DNA of 7,822 bases, from the NCBI GenBank assembly GCA_039933015.1, contig JBDTOX010000143.1, positions 1 to 7,822 on the forward strand, given 5' to 3'. The DNA comes from JBDTOX01 sp039933015. GTDB taxonomy: Bacteria > Pseudomonadota > Gammaproteobacteria > Burkholderiales > Methylophilaceae. A program made the position numbers and the translations under genes. The notes under the pieces are model-generated. The model made no database searches. It was not told the origin of the DNA and was given only the letters and a program-made list of their open reading frames with translations. Below, in pieces: positions 1-5,920 of the stretch. Positions within the stretch are counted from its first letter, which is position 1; each line of letters opens with the position of its first letter.

Positions 1-1
1 T

Positions 2-259
2 ACTTATATGGTAGACGGGGTAATCCACTACTGCGTGGCCAACATGCCCGGCTCGGTGCCCAATACCTCGGCATATGCGCTCAATAATGCCACCCTCCCC
101 TTTATATCGGCATTAGCGGACAAAAGACTCCAGGCCCTCAAAGAGGATAGCCACCTGATGAATGGCTTGACCGTATACAAGGGCATGATTACTAATGAGC
201 CCGTTGCCAGTGCGCTTGGCTACGATTATGTAGCGCCTGAAATAGCATTAGCGTCTTGA
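2..259 (+). CDS. ald: Alanine dehydrogenase, C-terminal part (5' end outside window)
   Basis: Alanine dehydrogenase interconverts L-alanine and pyruvate plus ammonia using NAD(H) in the cytoplasm. The reading frame is open from base 2 and ends at TGA 257-259; the first visible codons are Thr-Tyr before the Met at base 8, so that Met is internal and not a start. The visible 85 residues hold the family's C-terminal signature: VDGVIHYCVANMPG, then a SxxALNNATLPF stretch (the Asn-rich active-site/NAD loop), then the closing NGLTVYKGMITNEPVA segment. The Rossmann domain and the catalytic Lys/His lie upstream of the window. The gene converges on typA across a shared terminator. The family call is firm from the motif string; nothing can be said about start or promoter. 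Confidence 0.93.
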   Translation, partial: TYMVDGVIHYCVANMPGSVPNTSAYALNNATLPFISALADKRLQALKEDSHLMNGLTVYKGMITNEPVASALGYDYVAPEIALAS

Positions 260-400
260 TGGGGATGGTCCGCGATACACTTTCTCACCCAGCCTATTTG
301 AACATCAGCAAAACACGCGCTTCATCAGTTTCGGCTTTATTGGCCATAACCCACCATCATCACAGGTCCATCAGCAGCCAGTGCATGATCCAGACAAATA

Positions 401-428
401 AAAAAGCCCGGCAGATGCCGGGCTTTTT
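401..428. terminator. Bidirectional intrinsic terminator between ald and typA
   Basis: A perfect 12-bp inverted repeat (left arm 401-412, right arm 417-428) encloses a 4-nt AGAT loop. Each arm is a GCCCGGC-type GC core flanked by five A or T, so the hairpin ends in a T-tract on either strand. It lies about 140 bases past the ald stop and 14 bases past the typA stop, so it can end both convergent transcripts. The remainder of 260-441 shows no other gene or element I can support. Confidence 0.93.
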
Positions 429-441
429 ATTATTTCAAAAA

Positions 442-2256
442 TTAGAGCTTGCTGTTTGCTGCTCTCTTGCGCTCGTGCTCCAGCAAGTAACGCTTACGGA
501 TACGAATCGACTTCGGTGTTAATTCAACCAGTTCATCATCATCAATAAACTCAACTGCGGATTCCAGCGTTAATTGAACTGACGGCACCAGACGCACGGC
601 TTCGTCAGTACCAGAAGCGCGCACGTTAGTCAGCTGCTTGCCTTTGACCGGGTTCACTACCAGATCGTTATCGCGGCTGTGGATACCGATCACCATACCT
701 TCGTACAGGCGATCACCAGGCACGGAGAACATACGACCACGATCTTGCAGCTTCCACAACGCATAGGCGACAGCCTCGCCTTGTTCGGAAGAAATCAATA
801 CGCCGTTACGACGACCAGGCATATCAGCCTTCACTGGCGCGTAATCATCAAAGATGTGAGCCATGAGACCGGTACCGCGGGTCATGGTCAGGAACTCACT
901 TTGAAAACCAATCAAACCGCGTGCTGGAATACGATATTCCAGACGGGTACGGCCATTACCGTCAGACTCCATATTGGTCAATTCACCGCGGCGGCGGCCC
1001 AACTCTTCCATCACGACGCCCTGGGTGTCGTCTTCCAGGTCCACGGTCAGAATTTCATATGGCTCACACTTTTCACCGTCAATTTCGCGGTAAACAACGC
1101 GCGGCTTGCCAACCGCCATTTCAAAGCCTTCACGACGCATGTTTTCCAGCAAAATGGTCAGATGCAATTCACCCCGCCCAGAAACACGGAATACGTCAGC
1201 ATCCACGGTATCTTCAACACGCAAGGCAACATTAACCAGTAATTCCTTGGTCAGACGGTCACGAATCTGGCGACTGGTAACGAACTTGCCTTCCATACCA
1301 GCAAGTGGTGAGGAGTTGACCATGAAGTCCATGGTAAGCGTTGGTTCATCCACACCAAGAATCGGCAAGCCAACCGGATTTTCGCGGCCGGCAATGGTGA
1401 AACCAATACCGATTTCATCAATGCCTGAAATAATGACGATATCGCCAGCTTCTGCCTCATCCACCAGAATACGCTCCAAGCCCTGGAAGCCCAGTACCTG
1501 GTTAATCTTGCCCTGGCCAACATGCTTGTCACCATTCATCACGGCAACCAGTTGACCGGGCTTGATGCGACCATTGCGTACACGGCCAACGCCCAGGCGG
1601 CCGGTATAGCTGGAGTAATCGAGTGCGGAGACCTGCAATTGCAGCGGTGCATTGCTATCGCCTGCTGGCGGGGCCACATGGCTAAGTATAGTTTCAAACA
1701 AAGCGCGCATATTGTCTGCCGGCTTGTTCATATCCAGCATGGCAAAACCGTTTAGTGCAGAGGCATAAACTACCGGGAAATCCAGCTGCTCATCCGTTGC
1801 ACCCAAGTTTGCGAACAAATCAAATGTCTGGTTGATAACCCAATCGGTACGCGCACCTGGGCGGTCTACTTTATTGATTACAACAATAGGCTTAAGTCCT
1901 AAAGCCAGAGCCTTCTTGGTAACGAAACGGGTTTGCGGCATGGGGCCTTCTACCGCATCCACCAACAGCACCACGCCATCGACCATACCTAATACACGCT
2001 CTACTTCACCACCAAAGTCGGCATGGCCCGGGGTATCAACGATATTGATATGCGTGCCTTCAAAGTTAACGGCGGTATTCTTGGCAAGAATGGTAATGCC
2101 GCGCTCTTTTTCCAGATCGCCGGAATCCATCACACGTTCTGTGACTTGCTGGTGGGATGCGTAGGTGCCAGCCTGTTGCAAAAGCTTATCCACCATGGTG
2201 GTTTTGCCATGGTCAACGTGAGCGATGATGGCGATATTACGGAGGGCGCGGGACAT
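442..2256 (-). CDS. typA: Ribosome-associated translational GTPase TypA/BipA
   Basis: TypA/BipA is a ribosome-binding GTPase of the EF-G/LepA superfamily, involved in 50S subunit assembly and in stress, virulence and low-temperature responses. I place the start at ATG 2256, giving 604 residues, the usual family length (about 605-615). The longer open frame back to 2370 would add 38 residues with no family match and would cross the promoter. GTPase motifs are intact: G1 AHVDHGKTT (12-20), G2 RGIT (52-55), G3 DTPGH (74-78), G4 NKVD (128-131) and G5 SAL (166-168). Elongation-factor domain 2 follows (about 205-295), then domain III/V folds and the BipA-specific C-terminal domain with GRRNGVL and the basic KSIRIRKR tail. 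The stop is TAA at 444-442. The Shine-Dalgarno match before the ATG is weak. The gene is divergent from the helicase pair. Confidence 0.97.
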   Translation of the reverse strand: MSRALRNIAIIAHVDHGKTTMVDKLLQQAGTYASHQQVTERVMDSGDLEKERGITILAKNTAVNFEGTHINIVDTPGHADFGGEVERVLGMVDGVVLLVDAVEGPMPQTRFVTKKALALGLKPIVVINKVDRPGARTDWVINQTFDLFANLGATDEQLDFPVVYASALNGFAMLDMNKPADNMRALFETILSHVAPPAGDSNAPLQLQVSALDYSSYTGRLGVGRVRNGRIKPGQLVAVMNGDKHVGQGKINQVLGFQGLERILVDEAEAGDIVIISGIDEIGIGFTIAGRENPVGLPILGVDEPTLTMDFMVNSSPLAGMEGKFVTSRQIRDRLTKELLVNVALRVEDTVDADVFRVSGRGELHLTILLENMRREGFEMAVGKPRVVYREIDGEKCEPYEILTVDLEDDTQGVVMEELGRRRGELTNMESDGNGRTRLEYRIPARGLIGFQSEFLTMTRGTGLMAHIFDDYAPVKADMPGRRNGVLISSEQGEAVAYALWKLQDRGRMFSVPGDRLYEGMVIGIHSRDNDLVVNPVKGKQLTNVRASGTDEAVRLVPSVQLTLESAVEFIDDDELVELTPKSIRIRKRYLLEHERKRAANSKL

Positions 2257-2288
2257 TGGTCTGAGTTCTCGATTGCGAAAAGTGCGCG

Positions 2289-2297
2289 ATTTTAGCA
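2289..2297 (-). promoter_or_regulatory. Likely typA promoter, extended -10 type
   Basis: Read on the minus strand, TGC (2297-2295) followed by TAAAAT (2294-2289) forms an extended -10 element, five of six matches to TATAAT. No convincing -35 is seen at 16-18 bases upstream, which is common for extended -10 promoters. It would start transcription near 2282 and leave a leader of about 26 nt before the typA ATG. Confidence 0.5.
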
Positions 2298-2327
2298 CAT
2301 CATTAGTTAAACCCTCGCACAAAACCT

Positions 2328-2355
2328 TTGACTTATTTAGGTATTTCAGTATACT
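2328..2355 (+). promoter_or_regulatory. Strong sigma70-like promoter for the helicase genes
   Basis: TTGACT (2328-2333) and TATACT (2350-2355) are each five of six matches to the consensus hexamers with a 16-bp spacer, and an A/T-rich stretch lies between. Transcription would start near 2362, about 238 bases before the helicase start codon. It sits back to back with the typA promoter and the two do not overlap. Confidence 0.8.
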
Positions 2356-2361
2356 GCACGG

Positions 2362-2599
2362 CTGATTCAATCTTTATTGATTGATGATTCATCGCCCTAG
2401 CCTCTTGAAGCCCGTTGCAGTTTTGTGGCTTTCTTGTATTTTTTACCGGTTAGTGGCTATGCTCGTGCGCCGGTAAAAATGCCTACGAATTACTCTAGTG
2501 TATTGCGCGTTTATGTATCACAACTGATGATTACATCAGATTGTGGAGCATGTCCGCGACTGCTTGCGCCCTTTTTGTTGCTCCTTGAAGGGAATTATT
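2362..2599 (+). promoter_or_regulatory. Long structured 5' leader of the first DEAD-box gene
   Basis: About 238 nt separate the predicted transcription start from the TTG start codon. Visible stems are: TCAATC/GATTGA (2367-2372 with 2379-2384) at the very 5' end; TTTTTACCGG/CCGGTAAAAA (2440-2449 with 2470-2479, 20-nt loop); CTGATG/CATCAG (2524-2529 with 2534-2539, ATTA loop); GGAGCA/TGCTCC (2545-2550 with 2579-2584); and CCCTT/AAGGG (2569-2573 with 2588-2592), the last of which pairs with the Shine-Dalgarno sequence. The last two are incompatible as simple nested stems. Long leaders are typical of cold-shock mRNAs, including some DEAD-box genes; a regulatory role here is inferred. I do not recognise a named riboswitch class. 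Confidence 0.6.
2440..2479 (+). repeat. 10-bp inverted repeat (hairpin) in the helicase leader
   Basis: TTTTTACCGG at 2440-2449 is exactly complementary to CCGGTAAAAA at 2470-2479, with a 20-base loop. The T-run is on the 5' side, and the 3' arm ends in A, so this is not an intrinsic terminator for rightward transcription. On the minus strand the loop is also too long for a typical terminator. It is most simply a structured element of the leader RNA. Confidence 0.65.
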
Positions 2600-2602
2600 T
2601 TG
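2588..2602 (+). promoter_or_regulatory. Ribosome binding site that fixes a TTG start
   Basis: AAGGGA (2588-2593) lies 6 bases before TTG 2600-2602. This is the only good Shine-Dalgarno sequence in frame near the conserved N-terminus, and it puts the start where RhlE family proteins begin (MSFANLNL). The AAGGG core can pair with CCCTT at 2569-2573. Confidence 0.75.
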
Positions 2603-3994
2603 TCTTTTGCAAACCTGAATTTAAATCCAGCCATTCTGCGTGCTATCGAAGAATCTGGTTACACCACCGCCACTCCTATCCAGGCTCAGGCGATTCCTGA
2701 AGTCATGGCTGGTCACGATTTGATGGCCTCGGCACAAACCGGCACCGGTAAGACCGCTGCTTTTACCCTGCCGGCACTTAACCTGCTGGCTACCCCACAT
2801 CCTGCCAATAGCCGCGGTCCACGTATCCTGGTGTTGGTGCCAACGCGCGAACTGGCAGCGCAAGTAAACGAAGCTGCACGTAAATATGGCAAATTCATCC
2901 GCGCCCGTACTGTAAGTATCGTGGGTGGCATGCCTTACCCACTGCAAAACAAGCTGCTGTCACAACCCCTGGATATTCTGGTAGCCACCCCAGGCCGCCT
3001 GTTGGACCACATGGAACGCGGCCGTATTGATATGTCCCGTTTGCAAATGCTGATTCTGGATGAAGCTGACCGTATGCTGGACATGGGCTTCATGCCGGAT
3101 GTCGAGCGTATCTGTAACGCATTGCCAGCACAACGCCAAACCCTGCTGTTCTCAGCTACGCTGGATGGCAACATTGGCCGCATTGCACAACAAATTTTGC
3201 GCAACCCCAAGACCATTCAAGTGGCTGCACAAAAAGAAAAACATGCCAACATTGAGCAGCGCTTGCATTTCGTTGACGACATGTCACACAAGAACAAACT
3301 GCTTGAACATCTGTTGATTGCTCCTGAAGTGAACCAGGTCATTGTGTTCACCTCCACTAAGCGTCACGCCGATCTGCTGGCTGAAGACTTGTATGCTGCT
3401 GGCCACAAAACCGCAGCACTGCATGGCGATATGACCCAGGGCGCGCGTAACCGCACCCTGACCAAACTGCGTCACGGTGATGTAAAAGTACTGGTAGCCA
3501 CCGATGTCGCTGCACGCGGTATCGACGTAGCGGGTATTTCCCACGTGATCAATTACGATCTGCCCAAGTTTGCTGAAGATTATGTACACCGTATTGGCCG
3601 TACCGGCCGTGCTGGTGCTAGCGGCATTGCTGTGTCATTCGCTTCGCACATGGATCGCCATCAAGTACGCAAGATCGAGCAATTCACTGGCCAACGTTTA
3701 GAAGCTACGGTAGTTGCTGGTTATGAGCCTAAGCGCCCTGCTCCACGTACTGATGGCCCATCTGGCCCTCGTTCCAACAGTGGCCGTCCTTCCAATGGTC
3801 GTCCATCAAGCAGCCGTCCCGGCCAGAACGCAGGCACCGGCTTCAAGCCACGCGGTCAAGGTACCGGCTATCGCGGCGATGGTGCTGTCCGCCCAGAAGG
3901 CAATCGTGATGGCAACCGCGGCGGCGATAAATTCGGTGCGCCTAAGCGTGCAGATGGCGACCGTGCCGCACGTCGCCCACGTAACTTTGCTTAA
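2600..3994 (+). CDS. rhlE: RhlE-type DEAD-box ATP-dependent RNA helicase, Gly/Arg-rich tail
   Basis: An ATP-dependent RNA helicase of the DEAD-box family, expected to remodel rRNA or mRNA structure in the cytoplasm. I choose the TTG at 2600 (464 residues); upstream GTG 2543 would add 19 residues unlike the family. Motifs in order: Q motif GYTTATPIQ (20-28), motif I AQTGTGKT (45-52), Ia PTRELA (81-86), GG (109-110), Ib TPGR (130-133), II DEAD (154-157), III SAT (185-187), IV around VIVFTSTK (247-254), V TDVAARGIDV (301-310), VI HRIGRTGRAG (330-339). All are intact, so the enzyme should be active. From about 377 the tail is low-complexity, basic and rich in Gly, Arg, Ser and Pro, typical of non-specific RNA-binding extensions. 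It lies 40 bases upstream of a second paralogue with no terminator between, so the two probably share an operon. The subfamily name is less sure than the helicase call. Confidence 0.95.
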   Translation: MSFANLNLNPAILRAIEESGYTTATPIQAQAIPEVMAGHDLMASAQTGTGKTAAFTLPALNLLATPHPANSRGPRILVLVPTRELAAQVNEAARKYGKFIRARTVSIVGGMPYPLQNKLLSQPLDILVATPGRLLDHMERGRIDMSRLQMLILDEADRMLDMGFMPDVERICNALPAQRQTLLFSATLDGNIGRIAQQILRNPKTIQVAAQKEKHANIEQRLHFVDDMSHKNKLLEHLLIAPEVNQVIVFTSTKRHADLLAEDLYAAGHKTAALHGDMTQGARNRTLTKLRHGDVKVLVATDVAARGIDVAGISHVINYDLPKFAEDYVHRIGRTGRAGASGIAVSFASHMDRHQVRKIEQFTGQRLEATVVAGYEPKRPAPRTDGPSGPRSNSGRPSNGRPSSSRPGQNAGTGFKPRGQGTGYRGDGAVRPEGNRDGNRGGDKFGAPKRADGDRAARRPRNFA

Positions 3995-4034
3995 CCCATA
4001 CTTTGCCTTAAACAGAACAGCGAGCCTATAGACT

Positions 4035-5438
4035 TTGAGTACGGAAAACATTAGTTTTGCATCTCTTAATCTAGCGCCTGAAATCCTCAGGGCGCTGGAA
4101 GAGTTTGGTTACACCAAGCCCACGCCGATTCAAGCACAAGCAATACCAATAGTGCTGGAAGGCCGCGATTTGATGGCGGGCGCGCAAACGGGCACCGGTA
4201 AAACGGCCGCTTTTGCGCTGCCTTTGCTACAAAAATTGCTGCCGCTTGCTAGCACGAGTGCCTCGCCTGCACGCCATCCGGTACGCGTACTGATACTGGT
4301 GCCGACACGCGAATTGGCGATACAGGTAGAAGAAAGCGTGCGTGCATACGCAAAACATTGCCCTCTGCGCTCACTAGTCGTATTTGGTGGTGTAGATATC
4401 AAGACTCAGACTCCACACCTGATGAAGGGTGTGGAGATTCTGGTGGCAACACCCGGTCGTCTGCTTGATCACGTTGAGCAGCGTACTGTGCAATTAGGTC
4501 AGGTCCAGATGCTGGTGTTGGATGAAGCTGATCGCATGCTAGACATGGGCTTCATGCCAGATCTCAAGCGTATCTTGGCTTTGCTGCCTAAAAAGCGGCA
4601 GAACCTGATGTTCTCCGCCACGTTCTCGAATGAAATCAAAAAACTTTCAGCCGACTTCCTGACTGATCCTGTTCTCGTTGAAGTCGCACGCAGCAACGCC
4701 GCGGCGGAAAACGTGACACAAAAGGTCTATTTAGTTGCCCAGGAAAACAAACACGAATTACTCGCCCAGATTTTGCGTGGATCTGACGCCAGCCAGGCGA
4801 TTGTATTTACCAAGACCAAGCTGACGGCTAGCCGCCTTGCGCGCCAATTGCAGCGCGAAGGTGTCTTGGCTGATGCCATTCATGGCGACAAGAGCCAGCT
4901 GGAACGCATGCAAGCGCTGGAAGCCTTCAAACAAGGTACCGTGGCCGCGCTGATTGCCACTGACGTTGCTGCGCGTGGCTTGGATATAGACCAGCTACCC
5001 ATGGTGATTAACTACGAAATACCAAGTGCAGCAGAAGATTACGTGCACCGCATAGGCCGTACTGGCCGGGCTGGTGCCTCAGGTATTGCAATATCGCTGG
5101 TTTCGCCCGAAGAAGAAAAATACCTGAAGGAGATCGAAAAGCTGATCAAGCGCGAGATCCAGAAGGAAGAAACCTTTATTCCAGCGAAAGCAACGAGAGC
5201 GCCGCATTCTGATCATAAAACCACGAATCATAAATCCGACACTTCTGAGCGTGAGCCACGCCGCACGGCTACGCCACGCGCCATGGCTCCAAAAAAGAAA
5301 AGTGGTGACGAATGGTTCGACAAGCCCTATGAGCCAGCCGTAAACGCCGCAATGGCCGACAAACTCCCGGTTCGCCCTAACAATAAACCTAAAGGCGAGG
5401 TCGCAGCCTTACTAGGCGGCTTGCGCCGTCAAAACTAA
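4035..5438 (+). CDS. rhlE: Second RhlE-type DEAD-box ATP-dependent RNA helicase
   Basis: A paralogue of the preceding gene, 467 residues if started at TTG 4035; an in-frame TAG at 4029-4031 rules out anything further upstream. Motifs: Q motif GYTKPTPIQ (25-33), I AQTGTGKT (50-57), Ia PTRELA (90-95), GG (118-119), Ib TPGR (139-142), II DEAD (163-166), III SAT (194-196), V TDVAARGLDI (309-318), VI HRIGRTGRAG (338-347). The tail (about 380-467) is charged, with Lys-rich segments, and ends in VAALLGGLRRQN, close to the AALLGG ending I associate with many betaproteobacterial RhlE proteins, so this is arguably the canonical RhlE of the pair. The start is uncertain: TTG 4035 has no clear Shine-Dalgarno sequence, whereas ATT 4050, preceded by ACGGAAAAC, aligns exactly with the start of the first helicase. 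Likely co-transcribed with the upstream gene. Confidence 0.95.
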   Translation: MSTENISFASLNLAPEILRALEEFGYTKPTPIQAQAIPIVLEGRDLMAGAQTGTGKTAAFALPLLQKLLPLASTSASPARHPVRVLILVPTRELAIQVEESVRAYAKHCPLRSLVVFGGVDIKTQTPHLMKGVEILVATPGRLLDHVEQRTVQLGQVQMLVLDEADRMLDMGFMPDLKRILALLPKKRQNLMFSATFSNEIKKLSADFLTDPVLVEVARSNAAAENVTQKVYLVAQENKHELLAQILRGSDASQAIVFTKTKLTASRLARQLQREGVLADAIHGDKSQLERMQALEAFKQGTVAALIATDVAARGLDIDQLPMVINYEIPSAAEDYVHRIGRTGRAGASGIAISLVSPEEEKYLKEIEKLIKREIQKEETFIPAKATRAPHSDHKTTNHKSDTSEREPRRTATPRAMAPKKKSGDEWFDKPYEPAVNAAMADKLPVRPNNKPKGEVAALLGGLRRQN

Positions 5439-5474
5439 AGTCCAATCCCCGGTAGTTCTGGCTGGTCGTCAGAG

Positions 5475-5495
5475 AGCTGGCTTACCAGCTTATTT
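5475..5495 (+). terminator. Weak candidate terminator after the helicase pair
   Basis: AGCTGG (5475-5480) pairs with CCAGCT (5485-5490) around a CTTA loop, followed by TTATTT. The stem is short and the T-tract interrupted, so intrinsic termination is only plausible. On the opposite strand no T-run follows, so it does not obviously terminate the convergent globin transcript. Confidence 0.4.
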
Positions 5496-5498
5496 GGC

Positions 5499-5918
5499 TT
5501 ATTGGGAAGGAGGTCGGTTCCGCATAAAATCGGCAACCCCCCATAAGGCGTCGGTCAGTTTCAGCATGACCGTCTCTTCTATGCCTATATCCTGCATCGC
5601 GCGCTCCATGCAATACATCCACTGATCACGTTCCGATTCGGCTATCGCAAAAGGCAGATGTCGCCGCCTTAAAAACGGGTGACCATAACGCTCAATATAT
5701 AGCTGTGGCCCGCCACTCCAGCCTGTCAGAAACATAAAGAGTTTTTCGCGCGATGAAGTCAGGTCAGCCGGATGCATGGTACGAATACCCACCGCTTTAG
5801 GATCGCTATCTATGATGTCGTAGAAGCGCTCAACCAGTTCGCGCACTTTTTCCACGCCACCCAATACTTCAAAAAATGTTGCCCGGCTACTGCCGGGCTC
5901 ACTTGGCTTGTTCAGCAT
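5499..5918 (-). CDS. Group II truncated hemoglobin (TrHb2)
   Basis: A 139-residue heme protein of the 2-on-2 truncated globin family, group II (GlbO/YjbI-like). Such proteins bind O2 and other small ligands in the cytoplasm and are implicated in redox or NO/peroxide chemistry; the role here is not known. Family features seen: FEVLGG near the N-terminus (16-21), RFYDIID with the B-helix Tyr (33), REKLFMFLTGW (57-67), the strongly diagnostic YIERYGHPFLRRRHLPFAI (74-92) with His87 as the expected proximal heme ligand, and Trp100 as the conserved G-helix Trp. The ATG at 5918 follows the purT stop by 2 bases (TGAGTATG on the minus strand), so translation is probably coupled to purT. A GC-rich hairpin lies in codons 7-13. 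The gene converges on the helicase operon. Confidence 0.93.
   Translation of the reverse strand: MLNKPSEPGSSRATFFEVLGGVEKVRELVERFYDIIDSDPKAVGIRTMHPADLTSSREKLFMFLTGWSGGPQLYIERYGHPFLRRRHLPFAIAESERDQWMYCMERAMQDIGIEETVMLKLTDALWGVADFMRNRPPSQ
5871..5898 (-). other. GC-rich hairpin with downstream T6 inside the globin ORF
   Basis: Read on the minus strand, GCCCGGC (5898-5892), loop AGTA, GCCGGGC (5887-5881) form a perfect 7-bp stem. AACA follows, then TTTTTT (5876-5871). It begins 20 bases after the globin ATG. The 4-base gap before the T-tract makes it a poor intrinsic terminator by usual rules, but it could act as an attenuator or pause site when purT is not being translated. The same arms occur in the ald/typA terminator. 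Confidence 0.4.
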
Positions 5919-5920
5919 AC

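Noticed and set aside
256..522. An 88-codon rightward frame overlapping the end of ald and the end of typA
   Set aside because: It runs through the bidirectional terminator and has a low-complexity His run but no family resemblance.
679..1242. A 187-codon frame on the strand opposite typA, and other opposite-strand frames
   Set aside because: They lie wholly inside strongly conserved genes, match no family and have no ribosome sites; they are shadows of the real genes.
2348..2355. A leftward promoter using the palindromic AGTATACT
   Set aside because: A -10 match exists on the minus strand, but there is no -35 at a suitable distance and the extended -10 at 2289-2297 is better placed for typA.
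2257..2370. N-terminal extension of typA (38 extra codons to 2370)
   Set aside because: The extra residues do not resemble TypA, the family begins at MSRALRNIAIIAHVDHGKTT, and the extension would cover the likely typA promoter.
2459..2476. Five-codon ORF (MLVRR) in the loop and arm of the leader hairpin
   Set aside because: No ribosome site and too short to distinguish from chance.
2543..2599. GTG start at 2543 for the first helicase
   Set aside because: The added 19 residues are Cys-rich and unlike the family, and a well-spaced Shine-Dalgarno sequence points to TTG 2600.
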